Assembly: GCA_934754495.1 (NCBI GenBank)
Contig: CAKVHW010000005.1
Location: forward strand, 1 to 64,000
Reading direction: 5' to 3'
Length of the DNA: 64,000 nucleotides
From: an uncultured Clostridia bacterium
GTDB taxonomy: Bacteria; Bacillota; Clostridia; Christensenellales; UBA1242
Under the pieces are notes generated by a model. The model did no database searches. It was not told the DNA's origin and saw only the letters and a program-made list of their open reading frames with translations. The position numbers and the translations under genes are program-made. Positions 1 through 7,851 of the stretch are shown here, piece by piece; within the stretch, counting starts at the first letter, position 1, and every line of letters starts with the position of its first letter.

Positions 1-27
1 TGCCTTTAAACCTCTAAAAAATTTCAT
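1..27 (-). CDS. 5' end of an unidentified leftward gene (partial)
   Basis: Only nine codons lie in the window, reading MKFFRGLKA from the ATG at 27-25. The start is supported by a GGGAG ribosome site at 33-37, five bases upstream, and by a promoter-like pair further upstream. The product cannot be named because nearly all of the gene lies outside the window. Confidence 0.55.
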
Positions 28-57
28 AATTACTCCCTTATGTAATATTATGAATAA

Positions 58-86
58 ATTATATCATATTAAATAAAGAATCGCAA
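58..86 (-). promoter_or_regulatory. promoter of the partial leftward gene
   Basis: On the minus strand TTGCGA (86-81) and TATAAT (63-58) are separated by 17 bases, about 30 bases upstream of the start codon at 27. Confidence 0.5.
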
Positions 87-89
87 AAA

Positions 90-415
90 GATTTATTTTC
101 GTAAATACAAATTGTTAAATAATTAAAAATAAAACAATTTTTACTTTAGTTATTAATATTTTTTGTTAAAACATAGACCTCATTATTACATATCACAGAC
201 ACGAATTTAATTTTTCTCAAACAAATTTCTATAAAAAAGTAAACTTTTTTGCAATAATTTTCACTTTTTTATTAGACAATTTATTAGACGGTGCCATTTT
301 TTGAGCAAAATTAAGCATTACTTGTTTTATTTAAATTGTAAATTTGCAAATTCAAAAATGTCATTTTTTTAGACACTTTTTACAAATTCTATTAGGTTCT
401 TTTGAAATTTTGACA
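90..415. other. AT-rich intergenic stretch, nothing recognised
   Basis: Very AT-rich sequence between the leftward partial gene and the tRNA terminator. No open frame with a ribosome site, no strong dyad and no RNA motif was recognised. The word ATTAGAC occurs twice near 271-290, too weak to interpret. Confidence 0.5.
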
Positions 416-417
416 TT

Positions 418-444
418 AAAAAAACCCTTATAAATAAAGGGTTT
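418..444 (-). terminator. terminator of tRNA-Lys
   Basis: Eight-base stem (422-429 with 437-444), followed on the minus strand by a T-run. It lies just beyond the 3' CCA of the tRNA. Confidence 0.75.
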
Positions 445-447
445 CAG

Positions 448-523
448 TGGTGGACGATCAGGGATTCGAACCCTGGACCCACTGATTAAGAGTCAGTTGC
501 TCTACCAACTGAGCTAATCGTCC
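448..523 (-). tRNA. tRNA-Lys, anticodon CTT
   Basis: A 76-base cloverleaf on the minus strand with an encoded CCA. The acceptor stem is GGACGAT paired with ATCGTCC. The D-arm contains AGCTCAGTTGGTAGAGC. The anticodon loop is CTCTTAA with CTT at positions 34-36, reading the lysine codon AAG. The T-arm contains GGTTCGAATCC. A strong promoter lies upstream and an intrinsic terminator downstream, so it appears to be transcribed alone. Confidence 0.96.
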
Positions 524-543
524 ATTTTTTTAAAGACGATTGT

Positions 544-572
544 ATTATAAATCAAAAAAATGTTCATGTCAA
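544..572 (-). promoter_or_regulatory. tRNA-Lys promoter
   Basis: Minus-strand TTGACA (572-567) and TATAAT (549-544) with a 17-base spacer, both hexamers at full consensus. The predicted start is about 14 bases upstream of the mature tRNA. Confidence 0.85.
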
Positions 573-648
573 CAATAATTAAAAAACATTAGTAATTTTG
601 TTGTGCTTTTTATTCGACAACATGTTACAAAACTTTTCGTTATTTCGG

Positions 649-677
649 TTGACATATTTATCTAAATTAGGAATAAT
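649..677 (+). promoter_or_regulatory. promoter of the lipoprotein gene at 709
   Basis: TTGACA (649-654) and AATAAT (672-677), 17-base spacer. An AGGAGG ribosome site follows at 693-698. Confidence 0.65.
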
Positions 678-708
678 AATAATATTAACAATAAGGAGGA
701 ATTGATTA

Positions 709-2037
709 ATGAAGAAAAAGACACTTTTTTCTATAATGTTTGCTATGTGCTTGGCTTTTGCACCAATGTTTTTGCTTACAGCTTGCGATAAAGGGCATGT
801 GCACGTTATGGAATATCACCCAGCTGTTTCAGCAACTTGCGAAACCGGTGGAACAGTAGAGTATTGGCATTGCAAAGATTGCAACAAAAATTACTCGGCT
901 GAAAAAGACGGCAAAGAGCTTGAAGACATAACAACTGGCGCTTTGGGACATGATTACAAAAATTATACATATAATGCAGTTGACAGAACTTACACTGGTA
1001 CATGTACACATGATGCTAGTCATCTTGATACAAAACCAGCAGGCTTAACAGAAGAATATCCATATATGGTATCTTCCGAAGCTGATTTTGTCGATTTGGG
1101 GATTGCTGATGCTCAAGCAACAACCACAATCTATTTAAAACTTACAGACGATATTGCATTAGAAAACCCTGTGGTTGTAAAAAGACCAATTGTATTAGAT
1201 CTTAATAAAAAGACAATTTCTTATACATCAAGTGTTATGAAAACAATGATTAACATTGGTAATGTTGAAGGAAAAGAATACAAAACTATAATTAAAAATG
1301 GCAATTTAACTCTAAACGGAACTTGGACTGAAGGTAAATGTAATCTTATTACTTGTGACTATAGTTCAAGAGTAGAACTTATTGATGTTGTTGGTCAATC
1401 AACTAAGTATGGTATAACAATGTGGGAAGATGCTCAAGTAACAGCAACAAATACAAAAATCTATGCTGAATTATTGGCGGTTTCAAATAATAATACTGGC
1501 ATAACAAAAGACGCAAGATTTATTGCTGAAGATTGTGAATTTGTATCAACTGGAGATACTGCAATTTTTGTTAGTGGTTATATGACAATGGTTATTAATA
1601 ATAGTACAATCATTGGTAAAACTGGTGGTGTTCATATTATGATGGGCGATATTAAAATCACAAACTCTACAATTACTGCTGGCGATGAAACACTTACAAC
1701 TTTAAAAACAATCACAGCTGAGCTTTTGAAACAACAAGGAACTCACTCTGCTGATGGTTCTGCTGTTATGATTAGAGCAGACTTATACTATGATAAAAAT
1801 GTAAAAACAAACAAATTGGTTCTTGATTTTGCTGGAACAACATTTGCATCGAGCACAGGTGTAGCAGTTTCTGTATACAAATGTAATGATGCTTCTGGAA
1901 CACTAGCTGGAGTTGAAGACAAAACAACTGTTATGAATCAGGCTGAATATGTTAAGACAATTTTACCTGGTTTAGGTGTTAATACAAAAACATTTGAATA
2001 TGTTGATGGTGTAATTAGTGAAGTAACTAATGCTTAG
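709..2037 (+). CDS. surface lipoprotein with a Cys/His-rich repeat and probable beta-helix
   Basis: Predicted exported lipoprotein of 442 residues; no enzymatic function is recognised. The signal peptide ends in the lipobox LLTAC with the lipidated Cys at residue 26. Residues 30-83 form a Cys/His-rich module (H30, H32, H37, C44, H54, C55, C58, H81) of a kind seen in surface proteins of gut Firmicutes; metal binding is an inference. Residues of about 130-430 have short repeating strands with Asn/Thr/Ile patterns (for example IYAELLAVSNNNTG), suggesting a right-handed beta-helix as in carbohydrate-active or adhesive proteins. It has its own promoter and terminator and so is probably monocistronic. 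Confidence 0.7.
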   Translation: MKKKTLFSIMFAMCLAFAPMFLLTACDKGHVHVMEYHPAVSATCETGGTVEYWHCKDCNKNYSAEKDGKELEDITTGALGHDYKNYTYNAVDRTYTGTCTHDASHLDTKPAGLTEEYPYMVSSEADFVDLGIADAQATTTIYLKLTDDIALENPVVVKRPIVLDLNKKTISYTSSVMKTMINIGNVEGKEYKTIIKNGNLTLNGTWTEGKCNLITCDYSSRVELIDVVGQSTKYGITMWEDAQVTATNTKIYAELLAVSNNNTGITKDARFIAEDCEFVSTGDTAIFVSGYMTMVINNSTIIGKTGGVHIMMGDIKITNSTITAGDETLTTLKTITAELLKQQGTHSADGSAVMIRADLYYDKNVKTNKLVLDFAGTTFASSTGVAVSVYKCNDASGTLAGVEDKTTVMNQAEYVKTILPGLGVNTKTFEYVDGVISEVTNA

Positions 2038-2054
2038 TTAATTAAATTAAATAT

Positions 2055-2088
2055 AAAAATAAGCCCCAAATTCAAGGGCTTATTTTTA
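2055..2088. terminator. bidirectional terminator between convergent genes
   Basis: Stem of about 11 base pairs around AAGCCC/GGGCTT (2056-2066 with 2076-2087), with A-run on the left and T-run on the right. It lies after the lipoprotein stop at 2037 and overlaps the stop codon (2088-2086) of the leftward glycosyltransferase. Confidence 0.8.
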
Positions 2089-3147
2089 TTTAAAAAACTG
2101 TTCGTTGTACATAATTATTTTGTTGTTTGGGCTTTCTTGTTTTGCTAAATCGTGGTACTTTTTTGCAATGGTAAACTCGTGCATAGAGTAGTAGCACACC
2201 GATAATTGAACTTTAGGAATAAAATGATAGTATTCGTTGTTTACAAATTGTCCTGTGTTTGTTTGTGGTGAAATAGTGAGTGCAAAGTTGTAATAGTGTA
2301 TTGCCGTTCTAAGCTTGCCAAGCCTTAAAAAGATGTCACCAATTTCGCACATGTACTCGCTGGTTGGAGTAATTTCAATTAGACCATTTAATAGTGTTTT
2401 TAATGCCATGTTATTTTTGTTTTTAAGTTCATAACACTTTGCAAGTGTTAGGGTGGCATCAAGTGTGTTTGGGTAAAATTTATCTGTGTTCGTTAGGAAT
2501 CTTTTTAATTCTAAAATGCAATTTGAGTAGTAGCCATTGTAAAACAATTCTTTAGCGTAATAATATTGTTCTCTCGTGTTTAGCCTAATGCCTTTTTTGA
2601 TGTGGTATTTATATATTTTTAAATTCCGCTTTGGGTCTTTGTTTTTCTCTTTTTTGTGTGTTATGGTGATGTCAAGATAGTCAATTTTGCCGAATGGAGT
2701 TATGGTTTCGTGTATAAAGCCATTCCACTTTGCCTTTTTGCAATTTTTTACAATTCTTTCCCTAAAAAATTCAAAAATAGGCGAGCCAAATTCGTCAAGA
2801 GTATGGTATTTTAACATATATGTGTCCGCTTGTAATTTTGGCTTAATTTGGGCTAATTTTGCAATGTTTTCTTCGCTTATCACATCGTCTGCATCAAGCC
2901 ACATAATGTACTTGCCAGTGGCTTTAGAAAAACTAAAATTTCTGGCATCACTAAAACTATTGTTCCATTTAAAATGGTATATTTTGCTAGTGTATTTGCT
3001 TGCTATTTCAATGGTTTTATCTGTGCTACCAGTATCTACAATGATTATCTCGTCTGCAAAATATTCTAGTGGCTTTAAACACCTTTCAAGCACCTTTTCT
3101 TCGTTTTTAACAATCAAGCATACGCTTAAAATAATATTGGTTTTCAT
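2086..3147 (-). CDS. family 2 glycosyltransferase with C-terminal TPR-like helices
   Basis: A GT-A fold family 2 glycosyltransferase of 353 residues. The N-terminus has the family signature LSVCLIVKNEE and then the nucleotide-binding stretch IVDTGSTDKT. The metal-binding DXD motif appears as WLDADDV at about residues 82-88. From about residue 190 the protein is helical and resembles tetratricopeptide repeats, a layout common in Firmicute cell-surface or peptide-modifying glycosyltransferases. The acceptor and sugar cannot be told. There is no good Shine-Dalgarno sequence; instead a 14-bp perfect dyad abuts the start codon. It is flanked by rightward genes and stands alone. Confidence 0.8.
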   Translation of the reverse strand: MKTNIILSVCLIVKNEEKVLERCLKPLEYFADEIIIVDTGSTDKTIEIASKYTSKIYHFKWNNSFSDARNFSFSKATGKYIMWLDADDVISEENIAKLAQIKPKLQADTYMLKYHTLDEFGSPIFEFFRERIVKNCKKAKWNGFIHETITPFGKIDYLDITITHKKEKNKDPKRNLKIYKYHIKKGIRLNTREQYYYAKELFYNGYYSNCILELKRFLTNTDKFYPNTLDATLTLAKCYELKNKNNMALKTLLNGLIEITPTSEYMCEIGDIFLRLGKLRTAIHYYNFALTISPQTNTGQFVNNEYYHFIPKVQLSVCYYSMHEFTIAKKYHDLAKQESPNNKIIMYNEQFFK

Positions 3148-3186
3148 ACTTCACAATATGCCAAAACATCAAATATTGTGAAGTAT
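3146..3186. promoter_or_regulatory. perfect 14-bp inverted repeat at the glycosyltransferase start
   Basis: Arms 3146-3159 (ATACTTCACAATAT) and 3173-3186 are perfect reverse complements with a 13-base spacer. The left arm includes the first two bases of the glycosyltransferase ATG. On the minus strand TATACT within the right arm could be a -10 box. It could be an operator between divergent genes or an mRNA hairpin masking the start. Confidence 0.55.
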
Positions 3187-3190
3187 ATAT

Positions 3191-3219
3191 TTGCTTAATT
3201 TTGCCTTTTTTGATATAAT
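3191..3219 (+). promoter_or_regulatory. promoter of the dUTPase gene
   Basis: TTGCTT (3191-3196), 17-base spacer, TATAAT (3214-3219). The start codon lies 30 bases downstream. Confidence 0.7.
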
Positions 3220-3248
3220 AATGTTTAAGTAAAAGGCGGTAATAAAAT

Positions 3249-3764
3249 ATGGATAGAATAGCAGAATTTTATAAGGTTTCATATGAACAATTTAAAAAAG
3301 ATTATATTGCAATTAATGGTAATAATGTGGTTGATACAGAATTAAAGAAAATGTACGACGAAATAAAACTTCCTAAGCGTGCAACAACTGGTTCGGCAGG
3401 TTATGATTTTTATTTACCTTATGCAATTTCACTAAAAGCGGGTGAAGAACTTACAATCCCTACAGGAATTTGTTTTGAGTGTCAACAAGACTATGCAATG
3501 CTATTTATGAGCAAAAGCGGTCTTGGCACTAAAAGTAGATTACAACTTAATACATGTGTTTCGTTGATTGATAGTGATTACTTTTATTCAGACAACGAGG
3601 GTCACATTTTAGCAAGAGTAATTCATGACTCTCGTGATAAAGATGCAGTTCTTAGCCTTCCAGCAGGAAAAAGTTTTTTACAAGGTGTGTTCGTTAAATT
3701 TGGTGTAACTAAATCCGATGAAGCCAAGGGTGTAAGAAATGGGGGATTTGGTAGCACAAAATAA
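3249..3764 (+). CDS. dut: dUTP diphosphatase
   Basis: Hydrolyses dUTP to dUMP and pyrophosphate, keeping uracil out of DNA and supplying dTMP synthesis. The trimeric dUTPase motifs are visible in order: AGYDFY (motif 1), SKSGLG (motif 2), LIDSDY (motif 3), FLQGVF (motif 4) and the C-terminal NGGFGSTK (motif 5). The last is the arm that closes over the active site. A non-family N-terminal extension of about 40 residues precedes motif 1 and makes the protein longer (171 residues) than the usual 140-150. The site before the ATG is a modest GGCGG. It is monocistronic with a promoter just upstream. Confidence 0.85.
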   Translation: MDRIAEFYKVSYEQFKKDYIAINGNNVVDTELKKMYDEIKLPKRATTGSAGYDFYLPYAISLKAGEELTIPTGICFECQQDYAMLFMSKSGLGTKSRLQLNTCVSLIDSDYFYSDNEGHILARVIHDSRDKDAVLSLPAGKSFLQGVFVKFGVTKSDEAKGVRNGGFGSTK

Positions 3765-3895
3765 CAATTGCATATAAATTGTTGTTAATGTGTATGGTTT
3801 AAAATCAATTACTCAATTAACATGTATGAGAGTTTGTAGAAAAATTTTATTAATATAATAAGTTTTAAAAAAAATTTATTTCAATATTCTTTAGA

Positions 3896-3926
3896 TAACA
3901 CAATTTTATGAATTGTGTTATTTTTA
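3896..3926 (+). terminator. intrinsic terminator
   Basis: Ten-base perfect stem TAACACAATT/AATTGTGTTA with a 5-base loop and a T-rich tail. It lies 130 bases after dut and upstream of alr. Confidence 0.7.
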
Positions 3927-4013
3927 TCCAATGATTTGCATATATATGCAACAAATTAAATAAATATTACAACTTTTTGTAACCATATTTTATGTGCTTT
4001 CATAAGTAATAAT

Positions 4014-5096
4014 ATGGTAAATTTAAACGATTATATTATTAACAAAACAGCCCTTTTAGGCAACGTGGAAAAAATAAGAAGATACATAGGATATAGTACA
4101 AAATTATGTGCGGTTGTTAAGGCTGATGCCTATGGATTGGGGGTAAAAAATGTTTGTCCAATCATAAATGATGAAGTAGATTATTATGCTGTTGTGTCAG
4201 TAATGGAGGCCCTAGAACTAAGAAAAATTATAAAGCAAAAACCGATCTTGGTATTAGGTGCTTGCAACTTAAACTATGCAAATGAGTGTGCCAAAAACGA
4301 CATTGATCTTACAATATCTAGTATTGATGAGGTCAAATTTTTAAATGAAAATTTAGAAAGTGTTTTGAAAGTTCATTTGAAAATAAATACTGGAATGAAT
4401 AGGTATGGAATTGACACAATAAAAGATTTAAAAAAAATAATTTCTGAAATAGAAAAAGGACATAAAATTATAGTTGAAGGCGTATACACTCATTTTGCGA
4501 CAAAAGCCTCTGATGTTGATTTTATTGAAAAACAGTACAAAAAATTCGAAAAAATGATAAAAATTGTGCCATATTCTAATTTGATTGTGCATTGTGCAAG
4601 TTCTTATGTTGCCACAACTGACAAGTTAAAATTGTGCAATATGGTAAGAATTGGATTTTCGCTTTATGGTGATTTATATGAGCGACTCAACATAAAAAAT
4701 GTGGTTTCAGTTAAAGCAAGAGTAACATTTGTTCACACTATTAGTGCAGGTGAAAGTGTTGGTTATGACCGCACATTTATTGCAAAACATCGCACCAAAA
4801 TTGCGGTGTGTTCTATGGGGTATGCAGATGGCTTTGCTAGAAACCTTGGCAATAATTTTAGGGTGATAATAAATGGTCAATTTGCACCTGTTGTGGGTAG
4901 AGTTTGTATGGACTGTTTCATGATTGACGTCACAAATATTCGTGGGGTGTTTGTTGGAAGTGGAGTAACTGTACTTGGCGAAGATGGTGAGAATAAAATA
5001 ACTCTTTCTGATATAGGAAAAGCTATAAGTTTTAGCCCATATGAAGTGTTGTTAAATTTTAGAAAACGCCGAATGAATGTTGTTATAAAAAAGTAA
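4014..5096 (+). CDS. alr: alanine racemase
   Basis: PLP enzyme interconverting L- and D-alanine for peptidoglycan. The 360-residue length is usual for the family. The PLP-binding lysine is K36 in VVKADAYGLG. The opposite-face catalytic tyrosine is in SVGYDRTF, followed by SMGYADGF and the conserved GRVCMDCFMIDVT segment of the C-terminal beta-barrel. No clear Shine-Dalgarno sequence precedes the ATG, so it may have a very short leader. A terminator follows, and the gene appears to be transcribed alone. Spore formers often have two racemases, and it is not possible to tell here whether this is the vegetative or sporulation copy. Confidence 0.93.
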   Translation: MVNLNDYIINKTALLGNVEKIRRYIGYSTKLCAVVKADAYGLGVKNVCPIINDEVDYYAVVSVMEALELRKIIKQKPILVLGACNLNYANECAKNDIDLTISSIDEVKFLNENLESVLKVHLKINTGMNRYGIDTIKDLKKIISEIEKGHKIIVEGVYTHFATKASDVDFIEKQYKKFEKMIKIVPYSNLIVHCASSYVATTDKLKLCNMVRIGFSLYGDLYERLNIKNVVSVKARVTFVHTISAGESVGYDRTFIAKHRTKIAVCSMGYADGFARNLGNNFRVIINGQFAPVVGRVCMDCFMIDVTNIRGVFVGSGVTVLGEDGENKITLSDIGKAISFSPYEVLLNFRKRRMNVVIKK

Positions 5097-5138
5097 AATT
5101 TTTTAATTTTTTTGATATGGAAAAATGAATATTTATGC

Positions 5139-5169
5139 AAAATGCTTGCCTTGAGGGTGAGCATTTTTT
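5139..5169 (+). terminator. terminator of alr
   Basis: Stem AAAATGCT/AGCATTTT extended by GU and GC pairs, loop TTGAG, then a run of T. Confidence 0.8.
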
Positions 5170-5173
5170 AATC

Positions 5174-5203
5174 TTGACAAAATACTATAAGTATGTTTAT
5201 AAT
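5174..5203 (+). promoter_or_regulatory. promoter of the dual-HEPN gene
   Basis: Consensus TTGACA (5174-5179) and TATAAT (5198-5203) with an 18-base spacer, directly after the alr terminator. It should drive the HEPN-rsmD-Smr group. Confidence 0.8.
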
Positions 5204-5229
5204 TTTATATAAAGGAAAGTTTAAAATTT

Positions 5230-6981
5230 ATGATGACAAGTGATGATATTGATTTAGTTGAAAGAAAAATGGAACTTCTTAATAGACTATATGATGGAAT
5301 AACAAATGACAAGGTAAATGTTAATGTAGACCTCTCAGATTTTAGTGCGGACGAACTTAGGTCGCTTTACAATGATTTGATGGTTTTTAACATAATAGCA
5401 AATAACGATTCGATTTCTGATTATTTTTCTTATGACGAAATGAGTGAAATGTTAAATGGTGTTTTTGTGTTAAAAAAATACAACAATATTGAAGCAAAGA
5501 AAAAACTTGAAAGTATTCCTAGGTATTTAAGAAATTCAATTAATTTTGAATATCTTGAAACAACCATTCAAGATGGTGAACTATATTTTGTTAAGTCCCA
5601 TGATTACAAAAGGCTCGTTAATTATTCGGCAAAATTAAAAACAGATGCTCCAGTGCTTATGTATAATGATAATGATGACGTAACTAGAAAAAAATTGCCA
5701 TACGAAGTTTTAAACATTTTTAGAAACATGCTTGCTCATGCTAGAAAGATTGAAACAGATAATGCTAGTGGGCGACTTATTATTAAGCAAGATTACAAAA
5801 CATTTTCTTGTTCTCCAATGTGGTTAAGGGGATTAAGTAGCCTTTGGTCGGCAAGACATAAAAACTTGGAATATGACGCAATTAAAGATATCATCTCTAA
5901 AGAATATGGTCCTAATAAAAAAAGTATATCAACTCAAGATGATATAAAAGAAATTTTGAAGCTAACCGATTCAAAAACTGCTTACAGAAAAGACCCTTCA
6001 CATATGTACAAGTTTGTTTTGAATAGGCTAAGATATTATGACAACTACTATGGAATGGCTGATGAAAAAGGAAATGAAGATTTTGATAGAAAAATAGATA
6101 TTTTCATTAACATAATTGCAAATAACCCAAACCATATTGTTGGTGGTCATGAGGTGCTAAACTCTAAGATTTTGTATAACATTCAACAAATTGTTGCAGA
6201 AGCTCAACACGAAAAAATGGAAGAGCAATATGGTGAAGCAATTTCGGAAAACTTTAACTTTAAAAAGGCTAATGCAGGGCTTGATATGGCAGGCAAAAAA
6301 CTTGAGGACTTAAAGGTTGTTGATGATAAGTTGCAGGAAATTGCAGTAAAGGCACAACAAAAAAATGGCAAGGCTAGAGAGTTTTTCTTGTATCAGCATC
6401 GCAACGAAATAAGCAAACTTCGTTCGCAACGTGATAAGTTGTTGGAAGAATGTCACAATTTTATGGAAGAAGTTGGTAATGACATAAAACTTGAAAGTCA
6501 CGAAATGGAACTATTTGATAAAACATCTATTACAAATATGCCAGTTGAGGTTGCCGTAAATCTTGTCGCTTTTATGGGTTATAACAGGATTGTTTCAACT
6601 GAATTTTACGAAAATCTATTAAATGTTGACCCTAAAACATATACTAAGGCTCAAAGAAAAACAATAAACAATATTGACTTGTCTAATTTTACGTTTAGTA
6701 CTAAGTGGAATAGAATTCAAACCGATAACTTGGAAAACAAGATTGGGCTACTAAAACGTATTAGACATGCAACAACTCACGGCAATATAAGTTATTCAAT
6801 CCCTGCACAAATACGTCAAAACTTGAACTATGAAGACATTATAATGGTTTATTCTTGCGATGGCGAAAATGATGTTAAGGTAACTGGCAGACTTGGAGAT
6901 TTTTATGACTTATTTAACAGTGATATGTTTCGCCCAAATCCGGCACTTTTCCAATCTAGACAACCAAAGGCTGGTGTGTAA
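5230..6981 (+). CDS. large protein with two HEPN-type RX4H motifs, putative ribonuclease
   Basis: I do not recognise a named family for this 583-residue protein. Two segments look like HEPN ribonuclease cores. The first is NIFRNMLAHARK, with R165 and H170. The second is LLKRIRHATTHGNI, with R512 and H517. Both fit the R-X4-H consensus in the usual helix-end context and are followed by strand-rich stretches ending in a similar hydrophobic helix (MWLRGLSSL and GDFYDLFNSDMF), which suggests a duplicated domain. Residues of about 330-430 are charged and probably coiled-coil. No signal peptide or membrane segment is present, so it is cytosolic. Dual RX4H architecture is known from Cas13 and some abortive-infection RNases, but there is no CRISPR array here. 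It has its own strong promoter, and its stop overlaps the rsmD start by one base (TAATG), so the two are translationally coupled. RNase activity is inferred. Confidence 0.6.
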   Translation: MMTSDDIDLVERKMELLNRLYDGITNDKVNVNVDLSDFSADELRSLYNDLMVFNIIANNDSISDYFSYDEMSEMLNGVFVLKKYNNIEAKKKLESIPRYLRNSINFEYLETTIQDGELYFVKSHDYKRLVNYSAKLKTDAPVLMYNDNDDVTRKKLPYEVLNIFRNMLAHARKIETDNASGRLIIKQDYKTFSCSPMWLRGLSSLWSARHKNLEYDAIKDIISKEYGPNKKSISTQDDIKEILKLTDSKTAYRKDPSHMYKFVLNRLRYYDNYYGMADEKGNEDFDRKIDIFINIIANNPNHIVGGHEVLNSKILYNIQQIVAEAQHEKMEEQYGEAISENFNFKKANAGLDMAGKKLEDLKVVDDKLQEIAVKAQQKNGKAREFFLYQHRNEISKLRSQRDKLLEECHNFMEEVGNDIKLESHEMELFDKTSITNMPVEVAVNLVAFMGYNRIVSTEFYENLLNVDPKTYTKAQRKTINNIDLSNFTFSTKWNRIQTDNLENKIGLLKRIRHATTHGNISYSIPAQIRQNLNYEDIIMVYSCDGENDVKVTGRLGDFYDLFNSDMFRPNPALFQSRQPKAGV

Positions 6982-7520
6982 TGCGTATAGTAGCAGGTAC
7001 TCTAAAAGGGCTAAAACTTAACGAGTTTGAAGCCGACAATATTCGTCCCACAATAGATAGGGTGAGAGAAGCAGTCTTCAATAAATTACAATTTCAGGTA
7101 AAAGGTGCAAATGTGCTTGACCTGTTTTGTGGTACAGGTGCGGTTAGTCTTGAGTTTTTAAGCAGGGGTGCAAGTGTGACTTCTGTTGACAATAATAAAA
7201 ACAGCATAAAACTTATAAAGCAGAACTTTGCTAAGGCAAAATTGACACCAAACTTGATTGAATGTGACTACATGACGGCTCTTGAAAAACTAAAAACTCA
7301 ACAATTTGATATTGTGTTTTTAGATCCACCTTTTGCATCTATTTTTGCTGAAAAATCAATAGATTTTATAGTGAAAAATGACATGCTAAAATCAGACGGA
7401 ATTATTGTGTGGGAGCATCCAATATCTAAAAAAATCACCATTCCATTGAGATGTGAAATAGTAGACGAAAAAAAATACGGAACAATTGTTGTTACGTATT
7501 TGGTGGTTAAAAATGGTTAG
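6981..7520 (+). CDS. rsmD: 16S rRNA (guanine-N2-)-methyltransferase RsmD
   Basis: SAM-dependent enzyme that makes m2G966 (E. coli numbering) in 16S rRNA within the assembled small subunit. The family marks are all visible: MRIVAG at the N-terminus, RPTIDRVREAVFNKL, the SAM-binding VLDLFCGTGAVSLE, and the catalytic DPPF in IVFLDPPFAS. The 179-residue length is typical. It overlaps the HEPN gene by one base upstream and the Smr-like gene by eight bases downstream. In many Firmicutes the neighbour downstream is coaD; that is not so here. Confidence 0.93.
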   Translation: MRIVAGTLKGLKLNEFEADNIRPTIDRVREAVFNKLQFQVKGANVLDLFCGTGAVSLEFLSRGASVTSVDNNKNSIKLIKQNFAKAKLTPNLIECDYMTALEKLKTQQFDIVFLDPPFASIFAEKSIDFIVKNDMLKSDGIIVWEHPISKKITIPLRCEIVDEKKYGTIVVTYLVVKNG

Positions 7521-7851
7521 AGTTGTAAACATCAAAAAAGACAATCCGTCAGCCGATGTTGCGGTATTTAATTTGCAAGTTGCTATTAGCGATGCTAAGA
7601 AAATGGGCGATAAGGCTCTTATTGTTGTGCATGGTTATGGCTCACACGGAAAAGGCGGTTTAATAAAAAAAGAAATGCATGAAATGCTACTAAAAGCAGT
7701 TAAAAATCATGACATATCTTTCTTTGTTTTGGGCGAAAATTGGGGTGAATTTAATAATGATAAAATTCGTGCATGTGAAATTTGCCCGGACCTTATAATT
7801 AATCCGCAGTTAAGTGGTCTTAATAGTGGAGTGACAGTAATTATTTTGTAA
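7513..7851 (+). CDS. stand-alone Smr-like domain protein with degenerate DLH motif
   Basis: Small cytosolic protein of 112 residues resembling the Smr domain of MutS2 and SmrB, which binds and often cleaves nucleic acid. The glycine-rich signature is VHGYGSHGKGG (residues 39-49), and the typical ending GVTVIIL is present. The first Smr motif, normally LDLHG with the catalytic DxH, is replaced by FNLQV (N20-L21-Q22), so nuclease activity is doubtful. The start at 7513 gives an N-terminus MVRVV with GGTGG upstream; an earlier ATG at 7486 would overlap rsmD by 35 bases and add a tryptophan-rich tail unlike the family. It overlaps rsmD by eight bases and the leftward gene after it by eleven. Confidence 0.7.
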   Translation: MVRVVNIKKDNPSADVAVFNLQVAISDAKKMGDKALIVVHGYGSHGKGGLIKKEMHEMLLKAVKNHDISFFVLGENWGEFNNDKIRACEICPDLIINPQLSGLNSGVTVIIL

